Part shown: piece after piece, positions 21,056 to 33,390 of the stretch | Layout of the letters: every line of letters starts with the position of its first letter | Numbering within the stretch: position 1 is the first letter of the stretch | NCBI GenBank assembly: GCA_958295665.1 | Contig: OY282560.1 | Coordinates: forward strand, 53,940,333-54,004,332 | Direction: 5' to 3' | Origin: Tipula vernalis | Lineage: Eukaryota > Arthropoda > Insecta > Diptera > Tipulidae | Length of the DNA stretch: 64,000 bases | Made by a program: the position numbers and the translations under genes | The notes under the pieces: model-generated | What the model was told of the DNA's origin: nothing | The model's database searches: none | The model's input: only the letters and a program-made list of their open reading frames with translations

Positions 21056-23109
21056 AAAAAATCAAAAACACATCAAAAAATGTCAAAAACGCATCAAAAA
21101 GCAAACTATTTGCCACAAAAAATTACCTTTTTTTTGCCGTTTTTTTGATGCACATCAAAACAGAAAAATGGACATTTTTTTTCAATTTGCACTAATACCA
21201 ATGGAAGAGAAATGTCAATTTTTGTAGAAACGTCAATTTCTCATGAAACTTTTTGACGAAACGTTAATTTTTGATTAATTATTTTGATTAAACTAAAAAC
21301 AATAGTGAACATATAGTGCCTATTAAAACAAATTGAAATTATATTTAGGTGAATTTATTATTCTCAATTTCCTTAATAGAATAAACATTTTGTGCTGTGA
21401 GTGAAGACGTGAAAAAATCTAAATTACCTACATGATGGAGTTTGTTAATTTAGGAGATTACTATGTTTTATCGGATGGAAATGGATGTATAATGAAAAAA
21501 AACGGCGAGCGTTTCTAGAGAACAAAGAAAGTAAGATTCAATTACCTTTAACATTAGTAAATATCAGTAAATCTAATTTTTAATAAATTGTAACGAATCG
21601 CACTTTTCTCACTTTATTGCCTGCCTTGTAGTTGTAGATACGAAGAGAAAGAAAAATTGCTATATGTGCTTCGTGTACTGTAATTAAGAACAAGTTTGGA
21701 AGGTAAACATGCAAATTTGGAATGTTCAATTAACGTAATGTTAAAATAGGGGAAAAGGACCGCTAAATCTGGAAATTGCTTGTGGTATAAAGAACAAAAA
21801 AATGGGGAGTACTGATATGATCGCCACGAATGGTAGATATGATGAATATGAGTTGAAAAAAAAAATCGGAATAAAACATTGAAAACGATCGAAAATAAAA
21901 AAACCAAGAATATCCATAAAGTTCGTTTTTTTGTTGAATAGTTTATAAGTTTAAAAAAAAAATAAAAATAAAAAAAAAATTAACATATAAAAAAATAGGA
22001 AATATTTGTGACAATTTTGTGTTCGGTTAAAGTTATATGTTATAATTGATAAAAAGAAAAAAATATTAAGGACCGCTTATTTAAGTGTGATCCCACAGTG
22101 TAATTAAAATCTTTTATAATAAAAAAAAAAGCAAATAAAATTTATATATGTAAAAATTCGAGTGGAAAGCTAAGTTTTGAGTATTTGTTTTTTCTCCGCT
22201 GTGTTTTTTTACTGTTGATAACATTTGCTGTTGTGGAGTGAAACGGTGAAACTGGTAAACTAACAAAAGCCATACCAAGCGGTTGTCACCTAAAGTTTCA
22301 TCGCATAATAATTCGAGACAAGCAGTTAAAAAAACCAAAGCTAATATTTCAAGTGTACTTATATACCTACAGTACAGCGATTGTGCATACGTGAAATAAA
22401 AGCGAAGCGAGACTAAGTGAATCTCAAACCGTATTTTATCTACAAAAAAAAAGAAAAAAAAAATGAGTCGATCAATTGGTGAAAACGGCGTTAGCAGATG
22501 AAGCAGGACAAGAATGCAGATCATCATCATCATTGTAATCCGGTGACGTAATTTTTATTGATTGTTTTTTTTGGTATTTATATTATTATTATCAATATTT
22601 AATTAGTATTAGTCACAAACAAAAAGATCACGTAAATTATTTTTTTTGTGAATGGATATTTTTGTTTTTAAATTTTGGTTTTGGTTGGAGGTACAGTCGA
22701 GGAAAGAATTGTATTTATTTTTATCCGTGTATAGTGGATTTTTTTCCCTTGATTTTCTAGTAGTTTACTAAAAGTAATTTGAGTAAAAGTTATGTATTTT
22801 TACTAAAAATTTCGGGATGATGGGATGATTGAGTGGGAGCGTGCCCTTAGGATGCTAAAATGAACTAGTGTTTTTTTTTCGAGGTTATTTTAAGTCCAGC
22901 TTCTTGCACACTTTACCATAAACCACAAACAATTTTGTACATTGGCCGTCGGCACTATATGCAACGTCAAAACCTGCCCTAACCACTGATGGCTATCCAA
23001 ATTAAATAGTGTGCCATTTAGTGTCTGATCGACCCAAGCCAATGGAGTTACAAAATGTTTCACAGCCGGTGAAATCGTTAAGGTGAATTACAGTGAAATT
23101 GAGAAAACC

Positions 23110-23943
23110 ATGGTACAACAAGCGGATGAAAGCACGGAAAATATGCCGGTTGCACAAATGAATAAAATATCTATCCCAATCACTGCTTCGACTGCCGTCT
23201 TGGTCGCACAAAAGTGGAGTGAAGCGCAAACAAGTTGCATGCTAGAATTGTATGCCGACTATTTTCCGCAGGTTGGGACTTTAAAAAAATTTAAAAATAA
23301 AAAGGCAATGTGGGCATTTCTAGGAATGGAGATCGAAAAAAAATTTAATGTTAAGTAGTCTGGAGCTCAAGTAGAAACGAAATACCGATGCGTTATGAAA
23401 AGGGTGAAAAGCAGCAACAACAACAATAAAACCAGCGGAGAGGTATATTCCGAGTCGGGGTTTCAGGAAGAAGTAAACCGCATCGTCAGTATGGACGATT
23501 CAATAGTCCCTTCTTATGTTTTGTCCGCAAAGCGGTTTACTAGAAAAAGAACAATTTCGTCAAGCTCGACCAGATCAGGTACAATAACTCCCTCAGCAAT
23601 AGAATCAATAAATGAACTACAAACTTTACCAGCAACAAATATCGAATTACAGCTAACAAATTCCGAATCATCATTACCAGGAATAAACAACGAATCATCA
23701 CCAACCCCGCCACCAACAAACAACGAATCATTACCAACCCCGCCATGAAGACGCCGAATAAGAAAGACGGCACAGGAAAAAATTGCGGAGAAATACTTTG
23801 CTCTTAAGCAAGAGAGACTAGAAAGAATGGAAAATCTGATTCGAGAGACTGAAATAAAAAGAGAAGAAAGTCGCGCCTCGCGTCACGCGGATCGCATGAA
23901 ACGACTCGATAAATCGATCGAGCTGCAAAGTGATAAAAAATGA
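23110..23943 (+). pseudogene. Harbinger Myb/SANT-like DNA-binding partner protein (two in-frame stops)
   Basis: The start at ATG 23110 has a good context (ACCATGG). The N-terminal third carries a tryptophan-anchored trihelix of the Myb/SANT-like type (KWSEAQTSCMLELYADYFPQV, MWAFLGMEIEKKF, then VETKYRCVMKRVK). A serine/threonine/proline-rich linker with repeats of NNES and PTPP follows. The C-terminus is a charged coiled coil (EKIAEKYFALKQERLERMENL, RADRMKRLDKSIELQ-like). TAG at 23356-23358 and TGA at 23746-23748 interrupt an otherwise continuous frame that ends at TGA 23941-23943, so decay is slight. In this superfamily the partner imports the transposase and binds subterminal DNA; here that is inferred from family knowledge. 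Confidence 0.75.
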
Positions 23944-24137
23944 ATGGTGTTTGTTATTTATATATTTTTATTAAATCTTAATATTTTTATTAAATTAGTT
24001 ATCTTGTTATTATTTAGTTAATCTTTTTGAATAAAAAATATATATTTGTATTGAAACTGGAACGTTAATTTTTTATTAGAATGCTTCTGCAATTGTGTTC
24101 CTTTTTATTTCCCCTAAATGTTTCAACACAACTTCAT

Positions 24138-25358
24138 CTAAATTTTGTTCCACTCGAGCCGTGCTAGTCGTAGTTTCTGCCGAGGTACCATCAACAGGAA
24201 CATCTTGCGTAACCACCGTTCTATTGAAAAAAAATCTAAACGAATGAGTTGTCTAAACCTTTGTTTAAGTAAACCAAACGTGTTTTCGATTTTGACCCTC
24301 GTCTTGCAATGTTTCTTATTATATAACATCCTTTTAGCATCTAGATGCCCGTAATTCTTGTAAGGAGTTAATAGATACTCCCTTAAAGGGTACGCAGTAT
24401 CTCCCAAAATGTGATATTGCTCGCCGCAAATAGATGGGATTTTTTCCGATATATATGAAAGTTTATATATCCTCGCATCGTGAATTTTGCTGGGCGATCC
24501 AATAAACACATCGAGACTTTTTGTTGGTGTCACAAATCCCTTGCAGGGTGATTGATATTAATCCATGCTGATTCACATAGGTAGATCTTACCTTATTTAT
24601 TGGCTTACGGATATATATGTAACAGCCATCTATACAGCCTATTACGTTTGGAAAACCTGCTAGCTACAATTTTAGAAATTAAATAAATTAAAATTTTTAT
24701 AAAATTGAAAATTTTTTTTTACTACCTCCGCAAATGCTCTGGATTTTTCAAGCTTCTCACTATCAGATGTTGGGAATTGAATATATTGGTCAGATACATC
24801 ATACAAAAATTCCAAGAAGTTAGTAAGATGTGTGTGAGCAGCGGACACGGAGATGTTGAAAAGGTTTGCGACTTCTCTGTAAGTCTCCTTATTACCAGCA
24901 AACCTGAAACCAATTAAGCTATAATATTTTATAATATTTTAGATAAATTGAAAATATTTTATTACCATAGAAAAGCTAGGCTTTGTGACTCAGCTGTTAC
25001 ACTTTCTCTTCCAGCTTTATAAGTTTTAAAAAAAGCGGAGTTTCCAAATTTTTCGAAAAGGTTGTTAGCTATTTTTCGTGATACTCGAAAATTACGACGG
25101 AACTAAAAATAACAAAAAAAAAATGAATTTTAAATCAATTTAGATAAAAGAAATATCAATATATCCACAACTTACTTCTTCATTTGAATATTTTGCTACT
25201 ACATCGTTCACAAAATTCTTCACACGGTTATTTTTCGCTCTTTGAAATATGTCATTTTGGAAATTTAAAAAGTCATCATCATCGGATGACGAAAACCACA
25301 GATAACCATCTGAAGACGATGATGAAGAAGACGCTATCAATTCTTCTAATATTTCCAT
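24138..25358 (-). pseudogene. Harbinger transposase (HARBI1-like), four exons, one frameshift
   Basis: Proposed minus-strand exons are 25358-25176, 25102-24966, 24903-24726 and 24663-24138, all with GT...AG introns of 62-73 bases and compatible phases. Exon 1 is acidic and serine-rich (SSSSSSDGY, SSDDDD). Exon 2 has FRVSRKIANNLFEKFG, exon 3 has AGNKETYREVANLFNISVSAAHTHL (a helix-turn-helix-like block). Exon 4 has the DDE_4 core: Asp in GFPNVIGCIDGCYI, Asp in YHILGDTAYPLREYLLTPY and Glu in RVKIENTFGLLKQRFRQL. A frameshift at about 24530, between GICD and KSLDVFIG, breaks exon 4. All three catalytic residues are present. It ends at TAG, complementary to 24138-24140. The family cuts and pastes with the Myb partner encoded convergently at 23110-23943. 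Confidence 0.85.
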
Positions 25359-25586
25359 TTTAGTTCCAAATTAATATTAATATTAAAGCTCTTGGAAATA
25401 AAAACAATTAAACTTTATAAAAATTCACAACTAAACTCTTTGAAATACAAATCAAGAATGCCATGACATTTTCTATACGTCACATAGTACATGTTCATTA
25501 TCACCAATACAAACATAAAAATCGTCAATTTTGGTTGAAACGTCAATTTGTTCTTTTTGGATCAAAAAATTCCAGTAAATTAGAAA

Positions 25587-25605
25587 TGGCAAAAAGAAAT
25601 CGACA
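25587..25605 (-). repeat. Harbinger right terminal inverted repeat
   Basis: Inverse of 21037-21055 with two mismatches, followed by TTA. Confidence 0.85.
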
Positions 25606-25745
25606 TTACAATATAAAATTTTATGTTTTTCAATTCGTATTGAAAAAATGAAATACCGTTATAGGCAAAAAAATTATTAAAATTAATAAGTACTTCCGAT
25701 AAGCATCGAAACCCGAAACATTTTCTATTCGAAGTTCCTTGTTAA
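25606..25745 (-). repeat. tRNA-derived SINE, right half of the interrupted dimer
   Basis: The minus strand gives a B-box-like GGGTTTCGATGCTTATC and the tail TATAACGGTATTTCATT, CGAATTGAAAAACATAAAA. It matches the second unit at 35555-35700. Sequence starting TTACAATATAAAATTTTATG continues the SINE read broken at 21036. Confidence 0.65.
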
Positions 25746-25749
25746 AAAG

Positions 25750-26020
25750 TCACCACCTATATCACTCGGACTACTCAGTTATAAAATTCAAGCATCTAAA
25801 TTGGAAATATAAGAAAAGCGTTACGGCCGCACACTGTGAATTATATATTAGTTAGATTAGATACTTAATAAAATTTAATGATTTAATTTGATTTAAGTTC
25901 TCGGTATTCAACAAAATTTTGACTTCGGCCGTCAAACTAGGCGGAATATACCCTTCAACCGACTTCCCTAAAATTGTTGGTAAACTTAAATATTTATTAT
26001 TAATTTTACGTTTACTTATT
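25750..26020. other. short spacer, nothing recognised
   Basis: AT-rich, no repeats or reading frames of note. Confidence 0.5.
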
Positions 26021-26024
26021 TGTA

Positions 26025-27039
26025 AAAGGTTTCTTTTCGAAATTGTTAAACAAATATTTCTCCGGGATCTCTAGTATTAGCAGCGATTTTTTTAAATACT
26101 TGATGATGAGCTTCAAATCTCATCGACCACATATTGATGAGAGGACCAAATTTGCACATTATGCCTTGAATGTAATAAAATGGTGTTTTGGTATTAAGTT
26201 ATAACCAAAATGTTTAATGTACAAATTGTGATGCTCTTGTATCAAATTTTCTAAGACATAAATAACAGTATCATTTATTTGAGTACATACAACAATTATT
26301 CCTAGTTTACGCAATAAAATTTACAAATCCCATAATTCATCAGACTCAGGAACCACATCACCATAATGATCACGCCTAAGTTATTGAGCAAACATAATAT
26401 TTCTGATGCACTACCCTTAATTCGTTTTTGTTTTAATGCATCCAAAGTCATTTCTTTCGGTTTGTTGATTTTATTATTAATTCCATAATCAAAATTGTTG
26501 ATTCGGAAGTTAATAAATTCGATATTAAAATATTTTTTGACATTTATAAAATTGTAGAGTATTAATGCCAATTCTAATTTTGCAACACCTTCAAAGATAT
26601 TGTGGATGATACATATATCTACACTTATATTTTCTGTGCAGTGAAATCCCGGCAGCATTCTTCTTTAATTCCAAATAATTTATGATTATAGTATCTCGTA
26701 ATTGACGTGTATAATTTTCAACGTTTCTTAACTTAAAGCAGTCCTCTTTACACAACATTTTTGTTTCTGATTTAGTACAAACACATATTCTACAAAAACT
26801 GTTCGAATTAAAGCTTTCATTAAAACCAAGGATGGAATTAACTCCCAAATTATCTCTAACAAACGCCTGAAATGTTTCTCCATTTAATGATAAAATGAAA
26901 CCAAATTCCCATAATCGCTTTAGTTCGGAAATTAGAGGGGACAATATAATCTTGTTATTATAAACTTGTCTGTCAATTGAATTAAAACGCATAACGAGAA
27001 AAATGTTTTCTAATTTGGACCTAACTTCTGTAACGCAAT
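26025..27039 (-). pseudogene. CMC/EnSpm-like transposase relic
   Basis: The minus-strand translation, in three or four frames, follows the same block order as the intact transposase at 52906-55329: SKLENIFLV; RDNLGVNSILGFNESFNSNSFCRIC; LRNVENYTRQL; VDICIIHNIFEGV; INNFDYGINNKINKP; SASEILCLLNNL; IPKHHFI; and finally GPLINMWSMRFEAHHQVFKK with the candidate catalytic Glu. The N-terminal third with the zinc fingers is missing, because the frame is cut at about 27039 by the inverted-repeat element. Residue identity to the intact copy is only moderate, so it belongs to a different subfamily. Stops and shifts make it inactive. Confidence 0.7.
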
Positions 27040-27142
27040 CCCACAAGGGATTACGTTAACAGACATGAGAATAGCGGTCTGATGCGGTATAGTAGCTGGC
27101 TAGAGCTCACGGTGCGGCGTGGGGGTTTTCAGACATATTTCT
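27040..27142 (+). repeat. left 103-bp terminal inverted repeat
   Basis: Apart from one base near the tip it is the exact inverse of 30416-30518. It is GC-richer than its surroundings. Confidence 0.9.
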
Positions 27143-30100
27143 CATGCTTGAATAACCGCATGAAGAACAAAATTAGAGGGGCAAATGGAAATTAAAATTA
27201 AATTGCCACGGCCTCAGCGGCAAAAAGAAACAATAAGTAGGGAGTGATCGATGCGGAGTGACCGTCTCAATCCCAGGCGATCACCGCCGTGACTTCCACA
27301 CGGGCCTCCCTCATCGGCCCGCCTACTGGGATGCTGTTTCCCAGTCGCGACGGCCACCGATGCCATTATGAGGGAAGGACGCCCGCATGACAATCCCAGC
27401 GACAATCCCCCGGAACGTAGACCGTCACCTCGACGCGATCAACTCATATGGCGTGCCGCCCTCCAGCACAGCCTGTCCTGGAGGAACGAACGGCACGCAC
27501 GGAACAGGGTGGAAAAAGACCGACCCTTCACATGACCACACCTCACATCACTCGATCAATGATTTTGTTTACACGCCAGCAAGAAAATTCAAAGAAAATT
27601 TTTGTTACGGTAAAAGAGGAAAAAAAAATTGAAAATTAGGCAAGATAAATTACGTTAAAACTGATTCTACGTTAATGTTAAATTTCACTTTCACTATTCA
27701 CTGTTTTAAGAAAATTAAGAAAATAACACAAAAAATATCTGAAAGAAATGAACCGTTATGGGGTCGAACCACACCCAAAAACGGACAACCGAGCGGAAGC
27801 GAAGTAAAACGAAAAAAAAAAAACAGCGGAAATTCCAAACGCAATTACTCAAAACGACGGAGAAAAAAATAACTTGACAATAATTTGCTCTGAGTGGGGT
27901 TTTCACCAAATCGGTGCACCACCACGAAACGCCGAAAACAAACGGTAAAAATAGTAATATATGTACAATATAATGAAAATAGAGAGGGAGAAACAAACTG
28001 TTACATAACTTGGAAAACTACAATTTACAGTTAGCCAGATTGTTTGTCCCTTGATTTGCTTTACCTTGTTGTTTTTTCTCTTTTAAGGCCAGTCCGACCA
28101 ACTGCAACCCGCGCCGACGCAGGATCCCCCTCAACAAATGCTTGCCCTGCCCCCACGGGTGGGAATACGGCTCCACAATGGCACAACATACTTTTATCTT
28201 ATTTTGCCTTCTTTTCCGGTTTTATATTTTTTTTGCTCTGCCGTTTTCTCTGCCACCACGACAAATCACTTTTCTTAGAGGAAATGTTATTAACACAAAC
28301 TTTTCTCTATCAGTTTTTTTATTTTTATTTATTTATATATGTATCAATAAAATATATGTATATAATTATGTACAACAAATCACAAAAAAAAAAAAAAAAT
28401 CGGATGTTCGATTTTTTTTTTATAACCACCCGTTACAATTTCAATTACAGTTTTTTTTTGTTTTTTTTTTTCGTATTATTTATTTTTATTTAAATTCAAA
28501 CATTTGTACATAAACCAAAAATCTTTTATAACTATGTATGTGTATGTGTATAGATCTCAACACAAAAAAAACCTTACGCTTAATAAATTAAATTTTAATA
28601 AACTTTAATGGCTATTGAGTCCAATCGCACAATCACCTCTTCACAAAATTAACTAATTAGCTCAACAACAAAAAAACAGACGGTCCAATAATCACAATGA
28701 GCTCTCACTTCTTTTTTTAGTTTTTTTTACAAAAATCAAAAATAAACTTATTAAACTCAACAACTAGAGTTATTAATATTAACAATAAAAAAACACGGCT
28801 GCCTTATTTAAAATCCAAAACTAGAGTTTTTTTTTAATTTTATATTATATAAAAAAAAAAAAAAAATTGGACTGATCGTCCCAAAAGCAAAAACTAGACT
28901 ATCTCATTTATTTTTTATTTTTTCATCGAAAAAAAAATCAATCAAATTTTTCCCCCTCTATTTATTCACTTCGCATCTCTGTTCGTCCCATTCGTTGTAT
29001 CTGTGCACATCGTTCATTATTTTTATTTTTTTTATTTTTTTATTATTGTAAAATCTTTATTGATATTTATGTTTTTTTTGTACTCAAATAAACGAAAAAA
29101 ATCCAGATTGAACATTTTAATAACGCAAACATTCCATCTCATACTACACAATACATGTACAAACACCAACTCGCAAGAGATATACATGCTTGTATATGAC
29201 AATATAGAAAACAAGTAAATGCAAAAAAATTTAAAATATGTTTACATAACAATCGGAGGGAATATTAAATTTAAATTTGGAAATCATAAAATCGAGCATA
29301 AGTATAACACCATGGTGGTCATGGTGTTTTATAACTATAAATTTTTTTTTTTAATTATTTGAGCGTTTGGGATCTTCGCAAAAAAATTTTGTTCTTCTGT
29401 TTTAAGTGAAGACGTATGCCAGTCGTAACAAACGACTGAATAATCATGGATCCAGCAACAGTATCCACAAAAAACTCTCGTCTATTCACACCAAAGCTCA
29501 ATTTAATTACACAAACACTTTATTTAAAACACACAAAAAAAATTTGGTTGAAAAAACAACAAAAAAAAAATTAAATTAAACAGAAACTAAACTTGGATCA
29601 GATGTTATCGATCACGTTTGGCCACCACTTAAAGCAATAGTGCCAAAACGTATAATTAATGAAAAGGCGAAATTTTGGCCTCCATTTGGGCGCCACTTTG
29701 TATGGTGGTCCGTGTAAAAATTTGGGGCATTAAATAATGTGCCAAAAAAAAAAACTATGTCAGACTTCTGCATAGGGTTTACATAAAAAAAAATGAGGAT
29801 GGCACAATTTATGTACATATGTCAAATTACACCAATGCATCATGAAATTAGTTTATATAATTTCTTGCTTAGTTGCAAATTGACACTTTTCAGTGTGTCA
29901 TTTTTATTTTTATTTTATTTTGAGTTTGTTTGAGTACAACAAACCATTTATGTTGCCATAAATTGTGTTGAATCACGGATCAACAGGTTTTAAAATTATG
30001 TTATCCCAAAATGCTCAAGATGCATTTTGTATATAAATTATATTTTTTGCATTTTTTGATAATGTGAGAAAATTAGTATATGTTATGTATATATTCTGTA

Positions 30101-30415
30101 CATACATAACATATAGAATGTAGAATGTAGTGTAGAATGTATCACATTTTGTATAAATAGCACGGAATATGGTAAAATAAAGCAGAATTAAAACGAACGT
30201 TAAACTAGTTTAATTAAAACTTCTCTCGAGTATTCGCTTGGCCCTTTCCTGGTAACCAGGCTAATACTCCCACAAATTCAAAGCAGAGGCTTGAGTTTTT
30301 CAAATTGGTTGTCCCAAATTACAAAGTAATGACTTCACTTTGTACTAACTGAATTTTAGGAATTTTTGAGATACGGCCTATTGGAATGGGTACATTAAAA
30401 AATGGTGCCCGTTAC

Positions 30416-30518
30416 AGAAATATGTCTGAAAACCCCCACGCCGCACCGTGAGCTCTAGCCAGCTACTATACCGCATCAGACCGCTATTCTCATGTCTGTT
30501 AACGTAATCCCTTGGGGG
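30416..30518 (-). repeat. right 103-bp terminal inverted repeat
   Basis: Partner of 27040-27142. Confidence 0.9.
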
Positions 30519-30519
30519 A

Positions 30520-33385
30520 CGTAGAAAATTATCCCAACTTGTATTTGTTTTAATAAAACAACGGTTTACTACAATTTTTTTTTTTAACAACACGTAACAA
30601 TTTTTGGTTTATTTTTTTTTTTTTTTTATTTTCTTTATGTTGAATCACAATTTTAAATTAACCTTATACAATTAACAATTCTAGATTTAGTTTCATTTGT
30701 TTTATTTTTTTTATTTTTTTATTTTATGATCAATGAACATTACATCAAACTGAATATATATAAATTTTTTTTGTTTTTATTTTATTTATTGAATCAGTAC
30801 ATGTATATAACACTCAATGTACCGCAAAAAATTATCTTATTTTTTCATACACAATGATTCAACTTTTCCACAGAAAAAAAAAACAAACAATCATCAAATT
30901 TTAAGAATTTAAGACATAACACAAAAAAAATCCAATCTCATTATCTCGACTGGCCACCAAAACTCTACTAACTCCAAAAAAAATCTATCACCCGATCAAT
31001 CACAAAAATTCGATTTTTTTTCTCCCTCTCTCTCTTCGTTAAGTTGCCATATCAGTTGCAGTACACCGAAAATGCATAGATCAAGCGGGGCAGTGCACCG
31101 GCGTTTCTCTATGTGCCGGAACGACGCAAAGACGCGGCGTAACAAGTTATCAGTGATTACGATGTGCTAAGTGTAGTTGTAAGATAAAGTGATTTAGTGC
31201 CAAATTATACAGGGGATGTGAATAAGTGTCGCGTACAAACGTCCATGGGAGGAGAGGAACGCGTGTGGCCAACACCATATTGGCAACAATAAACGAAAAC
31301 ATGGCTGTGATTATAAATTGGTGTAAGCCTCCAGTGATTTTGTTTTCATGTGTATTAAAGTAGATTCCGTTATCTAGTTTGGGTTTGTTTTATTTATGCA
31401 AATATAAATTATTTACAAGCTCTGATTTGTTGGTAGCACAACCACGCCCAACCTAGAGATACCTTCTAGAAGCACATCGCGAGGTGGTATAACCGGAGCG
31501 GTCGGCGTAGCGTTACAAAGTCATTACCTAACATAGACAAAATGAAACTTGTTCATATTATAGAGGATGCAGTAATTCTACTCAACGTCAAATATTTTTT
31601 CAGATCGTAAACCATAAAGTAGAATGTTGCTTCCAAGAAACTGAATTTGGAAAATCCTAAAATGTATTCCTTTAGCTATGTGACCGAAGTCTATCATTTG
31701 TATCAAAGATTGTCATCACATTCCATATAATTTTTCTAAATTAATTTGCTAATCTAATTCATTCAACTAAAGCAATATTCCATCGATAGTACTTCGAAGT
31801 CAAAATTCTTCTGTTGACCAGCCATTTTTCAATCGATAGCAAACATGCAATAACCAAAAAGATCTCTACAACAATCGTATATATGTATAAACGGAGCATA
31901 GAAAAGCAATTCTTTTAAAACATATCATCAACAGATTTTTGATAACAAATCGATTTTACTTTTGTACGATACAAAGCAACTTATTGTTAAACCATAATTT
32001 AAGTACATACATACATGATTATCCAATTTTTTTTTTTTTTTTTTTTAAGTTTTTAATTTAAAATAATTCAATTGTAATAAATATTTTTTCAATGCTGAAC
32101 CATTTTCCAGTTAGGCGCAACGTTGTGTGTGGATCAACGAAATAAAAATAAAAAATTACCGCAGTTGTAAGAAAATGGTCTACAAAACTCTACAACATAA
32201 TAATATCAAAATCATAAAATAAAAAAATAAAAAGTAAATTGAAATCGATTTTCCAGTTGCATTTTCAATAATTCAAATTGACTGTGTATATTATATACGA
32301 GTGTATCGAATGATATCAAATTTGGTGGAAGAATATATAGTATACCCAAGTAACGATATTACCTTCAGTACCAACATATTTTATTATGCAATTCGAGCTG
32401 CTTAATTCTTTACTTGGTAAAATAACAGACGCTTTCAAATTATAAATTGTAATGTATATGGTATACTCTGTATACTGTGTAATATATACTCGCGTCAAAA
32501 TGGTACATGTCACACTCAAACTAAATATAATGTTTTGTTAAATTTGATATAGGACTTAAGACCAAAATGCATTTACAATTTTGTAGAAAAAAATAGAGTT
32601 TATGGATTTATTAAGTATACATAAATATTATTATGTTATGACGGCAGCATACGTGATTCCAAATTTAAATTTTATTCAACATGAGCACCAAATATGAAAA
32701 AAAAAATCATTCAAGCATTTATGAAAGGCGTTCAACACAAAATACACGATATTTGAATATTTCGATTAAAATTTTACCGAATTAACATAACAATAATTTG
32801 TATACATACTTGTGTACTGTTTAACAAAAATACGGGAATATCTATACGTAAAAAATAAGGGAAACATGTATTTATGTATGATTGATATTTTATGTTGAAA
32901 CCAGAGGCGTGATGCAAGTTTAAACTTTTGTCAGCCATTTGAAATCTAATGCATTTCACTTCTTTACAATAAAGATTTTTAATTTCAAAGCGTGGGAATT
33001 ATTTCTAATAAATTTATTTAGACTACAATAAACTTTATTTAATAACTTCATTTTGGTAAAATCAATTAAATTAATTCATGATCAGCGAATAAAACCGATG
33101 CATCATGTTGTTGCAATTTTTTTTTTGTACTGTTTTGCAAGGGCACGGTTGTTTTGTAGCTCGAAGGACCAATGTTTGTTTCAACGTTATTTTCCGCTTA
33201 CCGTTGGTCAGTGCTGAGTATACTTATAAACACTAAAATTTATTTGTTTGCGTTGTTTCTTATATACAAAATATATTATACCTTTTGCAACAACAGTATA
33301 AAAATTTGCTAATTGTACATTAATTATATAATTAATGTAAATTGGACAAATTTATAGGTAAAAACTGCTGTCAATGAAATATATT
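30520..33385. other. AT-rich spacer with one GC-richer island
   Basis: No reading frame with a family signature. 31040-31510 is clearly richer in GC than its flanks and includes restriction-site-like GC words (CGTCCATGGGAGGAGAGGAACG, split by eye into short motifs CCATGGGAGGAG and GAACGCG), a possible LTR, UTR or promoter of a lost element. The rest is A/T tracts such as the T run at 32030-32046. Confidence 0.4.
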
Positions 33386-33390
33386 GATAT

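Larger units (their letters stand above)
21037..25605. mobile_element. PIF/Harbinger DNA transposon, 4.57 kb
   Basis: The left end TGTGGTTTTCTTTTTGCCA and the right end, read on the minus strand, TGTCGATTTCTTTTTGCCA match at 17 of 19 bases. Both ends are flanked by TTA (21034-21036 and 25606-25608), the 3-bp duplication expected for PIF/Harbinger. Inside are two convergent genes, a Myb/SANT-like partner on plus and a HARBI1-type transposase on minus, which is the standard two-gene plan. The insertion splits a SINE dimer whose unsplit counterpart is at 35325-35700. About 2 kb of AT-rich filler lies left of the Myb gene. Confidence 0.9.
27040..30518. mobile_element. 3.5-kb element bounded by 103-bp inverted repeats, no recognised protein
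   Basis: 27040-27142 and 30416-30518 are reverse complements with 102 of 103 matching bases (ends CCCACAAGGG and CCCCCAAGGG). The interior has GC-rich islands at about 27240-27545 and 28080-28190, otherwise extreme A/T tracts, and no protein I can place. The left end cuts the CMC/EnSpm relic. It could be a non-autonomous DNA transposon or a foldback element; I could not find a convincing target duplication (left flank GCAAT, right flank ACGTA). Confidence 0.65.
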
